NCBI GenBank assembly: GCA_921293015.1
Contig: OV121088.1
Location: 3,162,001 to 3,226,000, forward strand
Direction of reading: 5' to 3'
DNA from: Phorcus lineatus
Taxonomy: Eukaryota; Mollusca; Gastropoda; Trochida; Trochidae
Length of the DNA stretch: 64,000 nt
Part shown: positions 13,642 through 25,518 of the stretch, one piece after another
How the letters are laid out: the number at the start of each line of letters is the position of its first letter
How positions within the stretch are numbered: the stretch's first letter is position 1
Notes under the pieces: model-generated
Seen by the model: the letters and a program-made list of their open reading frames with translations, nothing else
Databases searched by the model: none
What the model was told of the DNA's origin: nothing
Made by a program: the position numbers and the translations under genes

Positions 13642-16600
13642 ATAAATAAATAATTTCCAAGTTTGTTTGAATGCTTAACTTGTACAGTAATGAGCTATAA
13701 AAATGTATTAAAATGAGTATATCTACATCTATACATGATAAATACAATATATGTTACATAGTTGTAGTAGCACAGAAACGTAAAAAGTATAATAAAGTAG
13801 GTTTTCTTTATAGGAAAAAATGTTCTTGAATGATAATTGTTATTTTGTTCTATTCGGTTACGTATCTAGTGCCTCCCTGTGCTTCTTTAAAACAGTTTTG
13901 TTCAGATCTTCAGTATACCTCGGTCCTGTTTTGGCGCCATCTTGGAACCTGACTTCAACATAGTTCTCGCAGGTGCTCGGACAGTATGTGTGGAGCTGGA
14001 ACTTGTCAATGAACTGCATCACGATCATACTGTAGAACCCGTATGTCTGTAAACATCAAACATGCAACTTTTTGATTGTTAAATTTACAATTAATTTATT
14101 GATAAGAGTATGAAATTACTTAATTCTTCAGAAACAGAAAAAAAGATAACTTTATGTAATAATATTAAGAGTCATTCACTGGCTTTCAATTTTTTTTGAG
14201 GAGCGTATTTTTGTAGATACCCTAGGTAGATGATCACACCTTTGGGATACAGCTGTATAGTGACGTTACAAGACATTAAATATGAGGAAGCCTTATTTTG
14301 TAATATGATATAAGATATTGCTACTGGTCATATTCTTTATCGCTCGTCACTTTAAAATATCTTTAAGCTAGATTAAAGGAAATGAATGATCAATACTGAC
14401 CTATCGCTGTGTACAAAAGTTTTATAACACGTAAAGGGAATTATAGAAGAGAGGATGTCAATCATTTAAAGATAAACACGAAGATCGAATTTTCTTTCTA
14501 GAATCCAGAATCACTGATAGTCATTATTTAACAGGACTTTTGTAGAAAACATGGATAATGGAGAGAAAATGGTATTGTAATAAAATAGACAAAGTTTACC
14601 TTTAGTCTCCAGGAGCACTCAGCGTTAGCTGGGAATCCAGGTGTGTCGTAATTAGGAGAGGTGAAGGTTGACCAGCTGGACGAGGCAGTCAGGTACTTGG
14701 AGCTACAGTTCGCTACAAAAAGAATTTATAGTCTATCAGATGGTCGTGAAATGGACAAAATTCGAAGATAAATGTTGAAGGACAATATGACTGCAAAGAC
14801 CCTTAGTTAACTATACCACACCATGAGTATTACTACCATAGTATGGATGATAACAGGAGCAGCATATGGGCATGTAAAGATTGAAAACACTGGCTTCTGA
14901 ATAAATGAAAATATGTACAGTTCTGATGTAGTAAGAAAGGGTGTTTTGGGGAGAAAATTCAAATATGTTTTAATTATATTGAATTGAAGTCATGCATCGA
15001 CATCATATGTGCACATGTGGGCAAAAAACGACAGTAAATTTTTTGTGTTAAAAACGCCCGTTAAAAAGGTGAAGCCCAAGAGTGCTCCCTCTCCGCCACT
15101 GACGTGTCTCTGAGTTTACTCACCATTGACAGAGTTGTCTACAACTGTACAGTACGTCCCGGTCCATCCATCCGGGCACTTACACTTCTTGCAGTTATCC
15201 GGGTCTCTGTAGCCGCCATTTCTACAGCTTGACCACACCAAACCTCCGCTGCACTTGTCTAAAATCGAAGGCGAGTTATTTGAAAATTTTGCTTAGTATG
15301 ATATCTTTTATAGCTGAAATACATTTCATCCTTGAAAATTTAACAACCCTTCTCAATTGATTTAATGTGTATTTCAAAATTCCAAAATACTATCTTAAAG
15401 TAAATAGAAAAGCTATGAGGTTTGGTATTTATATATTTCATGAAAGAGTAATATAGTCGTATTTTAAAAATAATTGAGTTGGTATCCAAAGAATATTGTT
15501 TTCTCTAAGAGTAAAGTAACTAAGAAACTAATTTTATGACCTTCATTTGTTTTTCCTTTGTCGTACATGATATCACCAATGTTAACGATACAGTATCAAA
15601 AGGCATTACAGACGAATTTGTTACGATAAATTTCATCAATAGGCTATACAATGAACTGAGTAATGTAAACAATAAATTATCGACAGTTTATATAATCAAA
15701 TCATTCTTCTTTACGAAAACTATCAATAGTATTTGCAATCAAATGCGTCTTGCTAACGGATGAATCATCAATATGCGTAACTGTAAATAGACCCTGTTAA
15801 CGATGAAATATCAATATGCGTTACTAAAAATGATTCCTGTTAACGGTGAATTACTTACGGTATATGCGTCACTAGAAAAAGAGTCCTGTTAACGATGAAC
15901 TATTGATATGTGTAACTCTACAATAAGCCCTGTTAACGATTAATTACCAATATTCGTCATTATTAAATTATTCCTGTTAACTATTAATTACAATATGCGT
16001 CACTATAAAATGAGTCCTGTTAAATTTTACATAACCATATTGAAGGCGGTATTTCAGTTGAAATAATGATGCGCCACAATAATGATGGAACGACGACCTA
16101 TCTTCGAGGTGGAACATGATGTGTCAAGCGGAGAGAGCATGATGCAGATGCAAGATCACAGGGAACAAACTACAGGTATATTCAGCTGAGGAAAGAGTTC
16201 GACAAGTATGTGCAGAAAGCTAAGAGACGATATCGAGGGGACCTATATAATGAGATAGGAGATATGTGTGAGGACAATAACAGTCGATTTTTGAAATGTA
16301 TTAGGAAAATTCCATGGGAGATTGTGAATGAGGATGGCGATATCTGTATACGACAAGGATGTCGTGCTCGACCAGTGGCGATCAGATTACCAGAAACTGC
16401 TCAACTATGACCACCCCCCCTGATAATACATACACCGCAACTGAAGTTTTATCTTACCCTGAGGATGAAATGAGCCACTCTATTAGTCTGGATGAGGTGC
16501 TATCAACACAGCAAAGAATGGAAAAAGAGATTCCCGTTCAGTTATTGAAAGGAGAGAACATCCCTCATATACTTCACAAGCTTTTCAACATTTGCATCTC

Positions 16601-19600
16601 ATCTTCGACTGTGCCCTCAACATGGAATAAAGGAATTATATCTAAGTTACCGGGGTTTGACCCTTGTTCCTTCTATCTACAAGCTGTACTGTAAAGTTCT
16701 TAATGACAGATTTTTATCATGGGCTGAAAGTAATGACGTCATCAGTGATGCCCAAAATGGATTCCCCCGCGGCCGTCCGACCCAAGACCACATAGGGACA
16801 CTAACGAATGTAATCGAGACGAGGAAACTTTTAAGGAAACCTACTTTTGTAGCCTTCATCGATTTTAAGAAAGCCTACGATGGGATAAATCGGATGAAAC
16901 TATGGGAAAGACTAATGAAATATGGTGTCCAGGGGAAAATGATGTCAGCAATTAAGTCTCTCTACCATGACAAATGTTCTGTCCGAGTTAATCACCTCCT
17001 GACAGCGTGGTTTGGTGTTAACAGAGGTCTGAAACAGGGATGTATATTATCTCCGCTGCTGTTTAACCTTTACATAGACGACCTCATCAGAAGTATAAAC
17101 GGAGTTGGAAGAGGTGTGGACTGTGGAGGACAATGTGTTAATGTGTTCGCGTATGCAGATGATGTAGCATTAATTGCTGAGAATGAGAAAGATCTCAATA
17201 TATTACTCTCTGTCCTTGACGACTGCTGTATTAGAAACATGATGAACGCAAACCAAGATAAATCTAACGTTGTCCACTTTAGAGGCCCTTCAGTTGCAAG
17301 AACGAGTTCTCCTTTCACTTGTGGAGACAATACGCTGGAAGTAGTAGACAGTTACCAGTACCTTGGATTGCTTCTCACGGAACACCTGAACTACTTATGG
17401 CTAAGGCAGCAGCTAAGTCCGCCAGTAGAGCTCTAGGTCTCGTGATCTCCAAATCCAAAAGTTTTGGTGGACTTTCTTTTAACGTAACTGTACGATACTA
17501 TGGTGTGGCCAATTATGGACTATAGCTCGTCAATCTGGGGAACATCAAACTTTTCATGCATCAACGCATGGATCAAAATAATCTCTCCCACTTAAGAACT
17601 CAACAACGGATAGAGTCACGCCTTCTTGTAAGAACGGTACAGACGAAATCTTTTAATAACTACAAAGTCGAATGGAGGGAAAATGTCCTCTGCGAAGAGA
17701 CAAGAAACGGACGATCTAAACTTAGAAAATACAAGCACTTTAAACAGGACTTCTGCACAGAGTTATATCTACATGCCGCGATAGCTAATTCACACTGAAG
17801 TTCATTTGCAAAGTTCCGTTTTGGTGTAGCCCCTCTGAGGATAGAGACAGGCCGCTACGAGAACATTCCAACGGAAGAACGGCTTTGTTTTAACTGTAAT
17901 GAAATTGAGAATGAATTCCATGTCTTTTTTAAATGCCCAGTGTATAATGAGGAGATAGACGAACTTTTTGGGAAATGTGCCCAGATATTTTCTAATTTTA
18001 CTAGTTTTACCGATGCTTTAAAGTTTTACGTTCTTTTTAGTGACTATAATATTGTTTTACACACTGCCAGGGCCTGCAATCTTATCTTATCAAAACGCCG
18101 TCATCTTTTATATTCGTAAACTTGCTTTCTTACTTTTATGGTTATCTACAATATTATCCCATTGTTAACGTATGTACAGTTTTATATTTATTTTATGCAT
18201 ATGAATTTTATTTTTGCTTTTAGCCTCTCATAAATCACGAAGTGATTGGTTGTGTACTTTTAACCGCATATGTGCATTTAATTGCCTTTTCTATGTAAAT
18301 ATAAAATGAATGTACACAAGTGAGACTTTAATCAAATACTTGTCTGTCTGTCTGTCTGCCACTCTGTACAGTCTGTTTATTACGTCACACCCGCGCGAAT
18401 TTTATTGCCCGTAATCCAGGTAGGTAATCACAGCCGATAATTACGCTGTCTTAAAGAAGGACTAATTCAAGGTGTTTATAGGACAAATTAACAAAAATCA
18501 AGCCCAGTTCTTATTTTGTTGAAAAATCTTTGAACGGAAATCGAGAAGTGATAAAGTCGAGGTTAGCGATTGATTAACTCTCTATACCAGTAACCTAGCT
18601 ACACCGTAGAATGAAGTTTGAAAAATGCACGTGATCTTACATCCACAGTATCGGAGGTTGGCGAGTTTGACATCATAGAAGGAGAGCTCAAGACGTTGAC
18701 CAAGTGTTTTGTCCATGTCCGCTTGTTTGGCTGAGATCGTCTTCTGTCCATTCTTTGAAAAACTCTGAAATTGACAGCAATATGTATAGATGCTTAATAC
18801 TCAAAGGATTTAAAAACCCTATTTAGTGTTATTTAGTTTCATTATTGTGTCAGATTTCAAAGGTGAATACAAGTCCCCATGTTTTTACGTAAATTTTGCA
18901 AACCCGCGCTTTGCGAATCCGGCTGGCCGATATGCAAAAAGATCGTCAGCTTTCGGAACCTTCCGTAATGTGACGTAATAGTGGCCCGTCACTCTCGCCC
19001 AGACGTGAAGAACTGCAGTAGGCCGATGTCAAGCAGTTCAAAAACTAGCTACAGTTGCTGCGCCAAAATAGGCTCGATACCTTGACGTCGCCTCGATGAT
19101 ACTTGGGCAAGAGGTTATATAGCTACAGCTCTGCAGCTATTCAAAAACATGCTTTTGGTTGGTATATTCCCAGTCTGATTAAAGTCGACCCTGTTCCGAG
19201 GAATAAAAGTTTCAAAATATTGACTCTATCGAGATTCGAACTCTATCTGTCTAGATTTTAATCAGACTGTGTGACATGTTTCCCCCATTTTTTCTAATAT
19301 TTAACTCAACATGGAAATTACCTGAACACAACTTCCACATTTTTGACCTGCCTGCAATTATTATGCCCTGATTAAATTGTTAGTCTTCTGACTCGAAAAC
19401 AGAAATATCTTATCAAATTTGATTCTTTGCGAAAATTAAATCACAGAAATCAGATCATTATGTAAATGTAGCAGTATAGAATATCATCATTTAAAACAAA
19501 TTAACAAATACCAAAAACTTACATGATAAATGCAAAACATATTTTCTATATGACGTAATATATATTTTTAATTAATATTCCGTTTGCTGTCCATTGCCTA

Positions 19601-22600
19601 GTTTTATCTTTGCCACTAGATATACTATAAATATGTGGGGAAGTCATTCAGCCTGTTTGATTCTGCAAAACTCAGACAACAGAAAAAATAAGAATCGAAT
19701 AATGATATTAGCTTATAAACTATTCACCTAATGGCCGTATTTAGAGACAGTTACTTGGACCAAAAACAAAACAAGTTAATCAGAATTCGAATCTTTTGAA
19801 CGTGTGTATCGTGACTAGAATGTAAAGACCTTTCAATCAATTTCAAGTAACCATGAAAATATGTGTATGCTTACGTGGGTCCCATAATGCATCAGTGATG
19901 CGTAGTCGTAAGGTACGCCAAGTGCTAGAACGTCTTTCCAGCTCTTACGCAGGAAGTTATGTAACTTGCCCGGCTTGATGTTGTTGGTGTGTACGTTGAT
20001 GTAGTTGGATCGGTCAGGTCGGGACTGCTCGTGCCAGAAGCCAAGGGCGTGGCCTATCTCGTGGGCAACTATACCTTTCTAAACATACATCAAATGTAGA
20101 ATGTTGAAAAAGAGAGTCATTTCTTGGTGTAACTGGTACTTCTTTTACAAAGTCTTTTTTGCTATTTGAAACGTTAAAGTAACCTGTTAAGAGATTCAAC
20201 CTTTAAAGACTCACTCCGTGAGTTGTTGCCAAAAAGTTGGAGCCAAACTTAATCAATGTCAATGTCAATATACTCAAAATAGAGTAAGATATATACGTTA
20301 CATTGCAAGAATCAACCCCCGGGGAGTATGGCCTTACCGTGGAACATCCTGAACCAATCGATATAGTCTGACCTCCTCCCTTCCTGCCCACCATCGACCA
20401 GCAGCTAGGGAAAACAAAGATTAATGAATATAAAATAATAAATTGGTAAATAAACCATAACTGTATGTAAATGATGAATTATGAATAAATAATAAATGGA
20501 CAGTAATGACACGTTAGTAAATAAATGATAAGGGGACATAAATATAAATGATAAATTGGTGAAGAACGATGAAAGGGTTGATGATATTACACAGATTATT
20601 CGGTAAAATTGATTAATAGGGTAAGCAGGTAGATGAATACAGATAAGTAAAGTCTTTACCCTGAGAGTCGTCTAAAGCGAATGTGTGAGCCTGAGTAGGA
20701 GCTGACTTTGACAAAGTTGAGACAAGTTTCATCTTCCCAATGTTTCACTGCATCGTCTATAACTGCTCTCGTGCTGGGGTCTGTAAGGACATTGTTAAGA
20801 CAATTATCCAGTGTAGTATTTATTAAATATCAAAATCCGTAAATCCTCGAATAATTTCTCAATGTTATCAATATCAATCAATAGGTTGATCAATGCAGGC
20901 CATTGTTATCGAACCCACCATACATTTTTGCAACTTTTTTTTTACACCAATCGGTAACTAGCGATCTTGCACAATGTGTTATAAGTTTCTAGATTTATCA
21001 AATAGCGATATCTTCAACGAGATAGCTATAGTGAAAATTGTATACCAGAACAACAATGGTTTGTCCATCCAACCCAAAATTTGACATAAAATAACCTTAA
21101 ATAAATATAATTTTGGGACAGCTTAGATATCATAGAGTTCCTTTTCAAAAGTTACTTTCAAAGAATTCAGTAGATTTTATTCAGATTCTTTTAAATTTCC
21201 AAAAGTCAGTAGAAAGGAGACATTGACATAAAAATTATTTACTGATGGTATAAAAATATTTTTAAAGAGAATCCATATTTCTGTAAGAACTGTCCTACAA
21301 AGTAAAATTGAAGATAAACATATCTCGTCAGAGTTTTTGTAAAGAAGATACAAATCTTTTATCAAGATTTCATTGAAACAGTCATGTCGCTCATGTTAAA
21401 AGTTAATTCAATAAATCAAAATACATACAAGCGTTGAAATCTGACGTTATAACGTAACGAATGGTTGTCGGCCATTTTGCAGAGTTTTCGGCGATAATCT
21501 TCCTCTTGACCCGCTCCTTGACCAGTTGACCTCTAGTCACGTTCCTTCCACCACTGACCGGAGTGACCTTCTCCATTTTGTCCTCGACAGGCGCTGGAGA
21601 GTTGAGGTCTAAGATGGAGGGATCCTCTTCAACTTCTCGTTTAATCTTGTCCGCATCTTCAGGGTCAAGGACGATGTCGTCTTCATCGTCTTCAAGTTCA
21701 TCGATAGCTAGAGTGGTCTGGAAGCATACCATATTTTTGCGATTACGCGAATCCAACATTAACATTGAACCTAACACTCTGAGCCGATTCGAACAGTAAA
21801 TAGGAAGAGCAAAAGGAAACATTTAATACGAAAGGACCCCATCCTCAAACTTAGGCACAAATAAAACGTTCCCTAGACACTAAGGAAATATTCTCTATCT
21901 ATAAGCCAAAAATACGAGGACGCAGAGGAGCCTATCCTTATGGAGCACGAAACTCTTCTAAGACTTTACATTAGCTTAAGCTACGGTTTGACAGATAGAA
22001 ATTGAGTACTGATAATACAACACTAGATTGGGTGAAACATCTTCCTAATGTTTATTTCTTGTCTCAACCGTAAAAAAACATTTATCGAGTTGATCAACAT
22101 ATAAGCTTGTCAAAACAATTTTATGAACGTCAAACAAAGGATTTATATACAAGTCCAAAGTCAAACTAATAAATTTGGCCTCCCTCTCCTCAGAAAAAAC
22201 AGTGAATCACAATGACGAAAACAGTCGAAGCAAGTCTCAGACTCACCAGATTGCTCTTCTTGGCTCCGGCAATGGTTTGTTCCACCCCGGCGAGGACAGC
22301 AGCCACGTACAGTCTCTCTGATAGAGGTTCCCCCTTCAGGAACTTGTCCAGTTGGGCCTGGAAAAATCGTTGAATAATTCGTATGATATTGTACTTTCTT
22401 TGAATAGAAGGGTGTTCTCTTATCATTTAAATACAAATACGGACCCAAACTGTGCTACTTATTCAAGACAACGGTAACGATTTCTATATTGAAGATTGCC
22501 TAGAGTTACTATAGTTATTGAAAATTTATTTTGATATTAGCCTTGATAGTGCAACCCAAAGAAGTGTTCTTAAATCGTTTAAAATATAAATCATAAAAGT

Positions 22601-22996
22601 AAATGATCTTGAATAACATCAAAATAATGATTGACCTTTTTTTTATCTGATTAATTAATCAATAATTGTGATATGTTACTGTTAAAACGTAGACATGATC
22701 AGAGAACAATCACTTACCACATTACTTCGGTCGACTTTAAACTTAGTCAAGTCAATTGTTTGTCCCTGTAACGTCAGTTGGACATTTTTCGCGTACTTTG
22801 TCAAATTACTGAAATTCATAGTTTTCCCAACAAGTTTCTCAGCGGCAGGAGAAATGGCAGGCTGTATGTTCGCTGCACGCTGTATGTTCGCATCTTTCCC
22901 TTCCTCGTCGTCAACGTTGCTTTCTGCTGAAATCTCTGCGACGACGGTAGAAATCACTACCAACCAAAAGACAAACACAATTTTGTTCAACTTCAT
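9553..22996 (-). CDS. Secreted astacin-family (M12A) zinc metalloprotease with EGF, CUB, Cys-rich and TSP1 modules, 16 exons
   Basis: Exons (minus strand, coding parts): 22718-22996, 22247-22357, 21429-21717, 20660-20780, 20338-20404, 19875-20078, 18641-18764, 15124-15258, 14600-14712, 13919-14046, 13189-13304, 12696-12813, 11703-11779, 11145-11244, 10352-10462, 9553-9619. Every intron is GT/AG, every phase agrees, and the sum is 2160 nt, or 719 residues plus stop. The product is a signal peptide (about 1-20), a propeptide to a furin-like RVKR (199-202), a catalytic domain (about 203-400) with [18 protein letters not shown] (H295, E296, H299, H305) and Met-turn SLMHYG (S350-Y354), then EGF-like, CUB, Cys-rich, thrombospondin-1 and Cys-rich tail. 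Astacins cut extracellular proteins such as matrix and growth-factor precursors. The substrate here is unknown. The layout resembles blastula-protease/BMP1-type astacins, with a longer C-terminal part. Confidence 0.93.
10109..10360 (-). repeat. 42-bp minisatellite, six copies, starting across a splice donor
   Basis: Read on the minus strand, six consecutive units of 41-42 bp follow the consensus start GTATACAAGGTAATAAGGAT and end in GTTGTGGAAG. The first unit overlaps the last 9 nt of astacin exon 15 and its donor (ACAAG/GTAA). Units 2, 3 and 6 repeat that donor-like sequence almost exactly; units 4 and 5 have lost it. Confidence 0.85.
11145..11244 (-). CDS. Astacin gene exon 14: thrombospondin type-1 repeat
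   Basis: One exon of 100 nt encodes the start of a TSP1 repeat: [18 protein letters not shown], then a basic QYRKRTC strand. The tryptophan ladder and CSxxC spacing are diagnostic. TSP1 repeats bind glycosaminoglycans and matrix and are often C-mannosylated on the W-x-x-W motif. The remaining TSP1 cysteines are supplied by exon 15. Confidence 0.88.
11703..12813 (-). CDS. Astacin gene exons 12-13: Cys-rich module
   Basis: Exon 12 (12696-12813) and exon 13 (11703-11779) encode residues 563-627 with eight cysteines (SCGAYG, AACVD, YTCYG, VGCGF, FKCK, NTCYRE, KRCAYG, SWCY). I do not recognise a named domain. Exon 13 contains a small internal duplication in the stretch encoding KLVGS. Donors are GTTAGC and GTAAGT, and both phases agree with their neighbours. 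Confidence 0.78.
13189..14712 (-). CDS. Astacin gene exons 9-11: CUB domain
   Basis: Three exons (14600-14712, 13919-14046, 13189-13304) give a CUB domain of about 118 residues (444-562). Exon 9 opens with NCSSKYL and [20 protein letters not shown]. Exon 10 carries the second Cys pair and ends in GPR. Exon 11 starts YCCNRP and finishes [15 protein letters not shown] domains usually bind substrate or calcium. The exon 10 donor is the less common GTATAC. Reading past it would give a short tail ending at a TAA near 13860, a possible alternative end. Confidence 0.88.
13591..13636. repeat. (TA)23 microsatellite in astacin intron 10
   Basis: A pure TA run of 46 bp lies about 280 bp from the exon 10 donor. 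It is likely length-polymorphic. Confidence 0.95.
15124..15258 (-). CDS. Astacin gene exon 8: EGF-like module
   Basis: 45 codons (residues 399-443) with the Cys pattern ending [15 protein letters not shown], the hallmark of an EGF-like fold, preceded by [12 protein letters not shown]. It directly follows the protease, as in other EGF/CUB astacins. Boundaries: acceptor after TTTTAG, donor GTGAGT. The preceding intron (15259-18640) is the second longest of this gene and carries a LINE in antisense orientation. Confidence 0.9.
15755..16022. repeat. Degenerate minisatellite, about 55-60 bp period, five copies
   Basis: The phrase CCTGTTAACGATGAATTA, followed by AATATGCGT and ACTATAAAATGA, recurs five times with substitutions and small indels. 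It ends shortly before the LINE that starts near 16080, within intron 7 of the astacin gene. Confidence 0.8.
16080..18355 (+). mobile_element. 5'-truncated, frameshifted LINE (non-LTR retrotransposon) with TGTC tail
   Basis: Coding pieces in three frames cover the region before the reverse transcriptase (16200-16690), most of the RT (16657-17436), a post-RT part (17390-17520) and a C-terminal segment with a Cys-Cys-His-Cys motif (about 17806-18115). The RT has [24 protein letters not shown] and the active site [10 protein letters not shown], all intact. Frameshifts near 16650 and 17390 and a stop near 17522 make it a pseudogene. The 3' end is a (TGTC)n run at about 18340-18358, a common LINE tail. 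It lies antisense in astacin intron 7. The clade is unresolved. Confidence 0.85.
18641..20780 (-). CDS. Astacin gene exons 4-7: body of the catalytic domain
   Basis: Exon 4 (20660-20780) has [10 protein letters not shown]. Exon 5 (20338-20404) has the conserved [18 protein letters not shown]. Exon 6 (19875-20078, 68 codons) has both zinc-binding HExxHxxGxxH and the SxMHY Met-turn. Exon 7 (18641-18764) closes the fold and leads to the first linker Cys. All zinc ligands, the general base E296 and the Met-turn tyrosine Y354 are present, so the enzyme should be active. Intron 5 (20079-20337) holds a fragment of the TTAA MITE. Confidence 0.92.
20203..20270 (+). mobile_element. TTAA MITE, copy 3 (5' fragment)
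   Basis: It starts TTAAAGACTCACTCCGTGAG and matches the first 60-70 bp of the MITE family with small changes, then is lost. It sits in the 259-bp astacin intron 5. No right terminus is present. Confidence 0.7.
21429..22996 (-). CDS. Astacin gene exons 1-3: signal peptide, propeptide and start of catalytic domain
   Basis: The start is the ATG at 22996; an in-frame TTG 18 nt upstream is not needed. Residues 5-20 are a hydrophobic signal segment. Exon 1 (93 codons, donor GTAAGT) and exon 2 (37 codons, donor GTGAGT) encode the front of the propeptide. Exon 3 is very acidic ([18 protein letters not shown]) and ends with the basic cleavage motif and the first strand of the protease ([10 protein letters not shown]). 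The usual astacin propeptide zinc-blocking motif FxGD is not present as such. DEDDIVL aligns best by position, so D144 may be the switch aspartate; that is inference. Confidence 0.88.
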
Positions 22997-23040
22997 CTCC
23001 GATTTTGATGCCAACTGATTACAAAAATGCGCAGAATCAT

Positions 23041-23047
23041 TTTTATA
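23041..23047 (-). promoter_or_regulatory. TATA box of the astacin gene
   Basis: TATAAAA on the minus strand lies 45-51 nt upstream of the ATG at 22996. A start site 25-30 nt downstream would leave a 5' leader of about 20 nt. Position and match are good, but no initiator was tested. Confidence 0.55.
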
Positions 23048-23049
23048 CC

Positions 23050-24860
23050 ACGAAGGAGGAAGTTCCAGTAAATAAAGACTTTATTTTATTGATAACCATC
23101 ACGCATACATCTTAGCCAATCAGATGTTTCCATCTGCCTAACCGTATCCGATTCAAAATGTAAAAAGCTTTTTGTAGAAAGCAAATATGAGAACATTGTG
23201 TCCTCAAGAAAGTCTTTGTAGGCAGTCACGGATACAGGTAATGAGGTTCTCTCAAGCTCTCTAACATTTCAAACTCATTTGATTTCCTTCATTTCAAAAA
23301 CAAAGACCAAAAACCAAGTTTGGATGAACAAATTAGTGATTAAGCCTAAATGATTCTGACAAAAATGTTTCTAACACATTTTACAGCCCGTGATATGTGT
23401 TCCAGGATTCCAAAAGATTTTGCCAAAAAGGGTTTGGTAATGTAACATATGCATCAATATTAGCTCAAAATTTAGATATACAGTCTACTGGAAATCTACT
23501 TTTGAAATCTACTTTGTATCATATATATCAACGAATATTTTCTAACTAAATGTAGTTGAATTCAAATATATGATGATATAAACTTGATGTCATTTGGAGC
23601 TCATATTTAATCAGTTAATTAATTTCACATTTGTATGAATCCATAATTGTAAATTTTCAGACGAGGAACCAATTTGTTCAATTGGTTTTCAAATGAAAAC
23701 CATTTTGCAAGAAAAAGTTACTAAAACAGATTTGACAGGCCTGTTGTTGTTGAGTACAACACTTTACTTTATATTTGCCATCAAGAGAAAACAGTTTCCA
23801 AGTTTTAATCATGCACCTCTCAATAGCACGCATACACACCTACTATTCATCGGGCAAACGATATACTGTTAGCCCTTTGAATTACGATATTTATATGGTT
23901 GGAATTGCTTAATGCTTAATGTAAATGCAGTTTTCATGAAGAGAACGCGTATCATTGTAGGTTTCAGTGTACATTGTAAAACAAACATAGAGAAAAGTGA
24001 ATGTTATTGTTAAAGCACATTACTGGTCCGACAAGTCTTTCATTTTTGTGCAGAGAAGACTTATCACCGTGTCAAAATAAAAGTTTTTTTAGCCTAGTGC
24101 AAACTACTATCAGCGATACCAAAAGATTTGATTAGCATATTTATGTAATGCTCTTTTTCATTTTATTTTTTTCAATTCATTTTCTAAATCTTTTCTTACT
24201 TTGCTTTTATTCACTATCTGTCATTTTGCCTTGTATATACTTAAATAAAATTTGTACATTGCAAAGAGAGGGTATTTTAAGTTTGGAAACTTGTTCCCAA
24301 TCCTTTTCCAAGTGAATATAATATGTACTTTCTTAAACTAAATTTCAAAACTTTAGATTGTAAACTCTAATTATATATAATAACTAATCTGAAACTTTCC
24401 ATTAGTTAAGTCTATGTTATCGGATGCAACATATATTTTATAACCGTTTTTGTGTGTTTTTATGAAAAAATATGGTTTAAATGAACTGTTTTTTAAAAGT
24501 ATGTTTCTAGTGCATATGTCGTTATCAATATCCTTGCAAATTTCTATAGGCTTTCCACATACTTTCTCAATTGTTGATTTCACTTTCGTCAATACACGTC
24601 TTGAAAATACCTTTTAGCTGTATATTTTCTCATTCAATACTTATACACAAGTGAATTATAGTTCAAAATATCTATCATAAGGAACATTGTATATCTAACT
24701 GACAACTTCTTCAATTAAGTCTATTCAGAGAAAGCTCCTGGACCCTTTGGAAATTTGACTCAAGAATTCGACTTTGTAAGTGACAATGGATGAGGTCAAA
24801 CTTATTAGAATGCCTGATTATCGCAACGCCCACCAATGATATCAACTATTGTTATCATTA
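23050..24860. other. Intergenic, no gene recognised
   Basis: AT-rich DNA between the astacin promoter and a LINE end. It contains only short frames (for example 24371-24592 on the minus strand) with no recognisable domain or splice boundaries. Confidence 0.4.
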
Positions 24861-24869
24861 GATGATCGT

Positions 24870-25518
24870 GGAAAACATTCATGGTTAGAAATATCTTATT
24901 TTCAAGTGGATTTTCTTATGCCTGGTTAAATCAAGACGTCCGTGATAGAGAAATATTTTTGTCAATGTTTAAGCAAAGAATAAGAGATATATTTATTCAG
25001 AATTGGTCCGAATCAGTTAATTCATCCAATTTTCTAAGTCATTATTCCCGTTGTAAATCAGTGTTCGGGCCGGAAAAGTATATAAGCGTTCTCAATGATA
25101 AGTCACTTTTGAGAAATTACTTTCATATAGAATTTCACTCCACTCCTTTAAAATACAGTCGTTCAGAAAAGATAACAATACAGTTGATGATTTGTCATGT
25201 TCGTATTGTTCGTCTGGTCAAACAGAAGACGAATTTCATATATTGTTAGTTTGTGACGCATTTTCAGCTTGTTGAAACAAGTATTTAAATTGTATTAATG
25301 TAACTTATCAAAAGATGTATAATCTGTTAAATTCAAACAATGATGATATCATCAAATCTGTCGCAATTTTTATAAAACAATTGATGTCTATTTTGAAATC
25401 TCGGGTAAAACCTTTGTCTATGTCACGTGATCAAAGTCTGTCATGATGCACCTGCAATTGTACTTTGGGCCACTGGGCCTTTCATACTGAATAAACCTGT
25501 CTGTCTGTCTGTCTGTCA
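24870..25518 (+). pseudogene. 3' end of a LINE (post-RT region) with TGTC tail
   Basis: A 122-codon frame (24881-25249) with GFSYAWLNQDV and MFKQRIRDIFIQ is followed, after a frameshift near 25160, by a second frame containing CSYCSSGQTEDEFHILLVC. This is the Cys-Cys-His-Cys region found at the C-terminus of many invertebrate LINE proteins. The element ends in AATAAA and (CTGT)n at 25497-25517. The RT part is absent, which is typical 5' truncation. It is a different family from the LINE at 16080. Confidence 0.75.

Noticed and set aside
13861-13918. Astacin ending with the frame running to the TAA near 13860
   Set aside because: Splicing at GTATAC to the exon at 13304 restores the second half of the CUB domain in phase; the read-through is kept only as a possible isoform.
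21403-21822. 139-codon minus-strand frame as a stand-alone gene
   Set aside because: It is exon 3 of the astacin gene read through its acceptor and donor into flanking introns.
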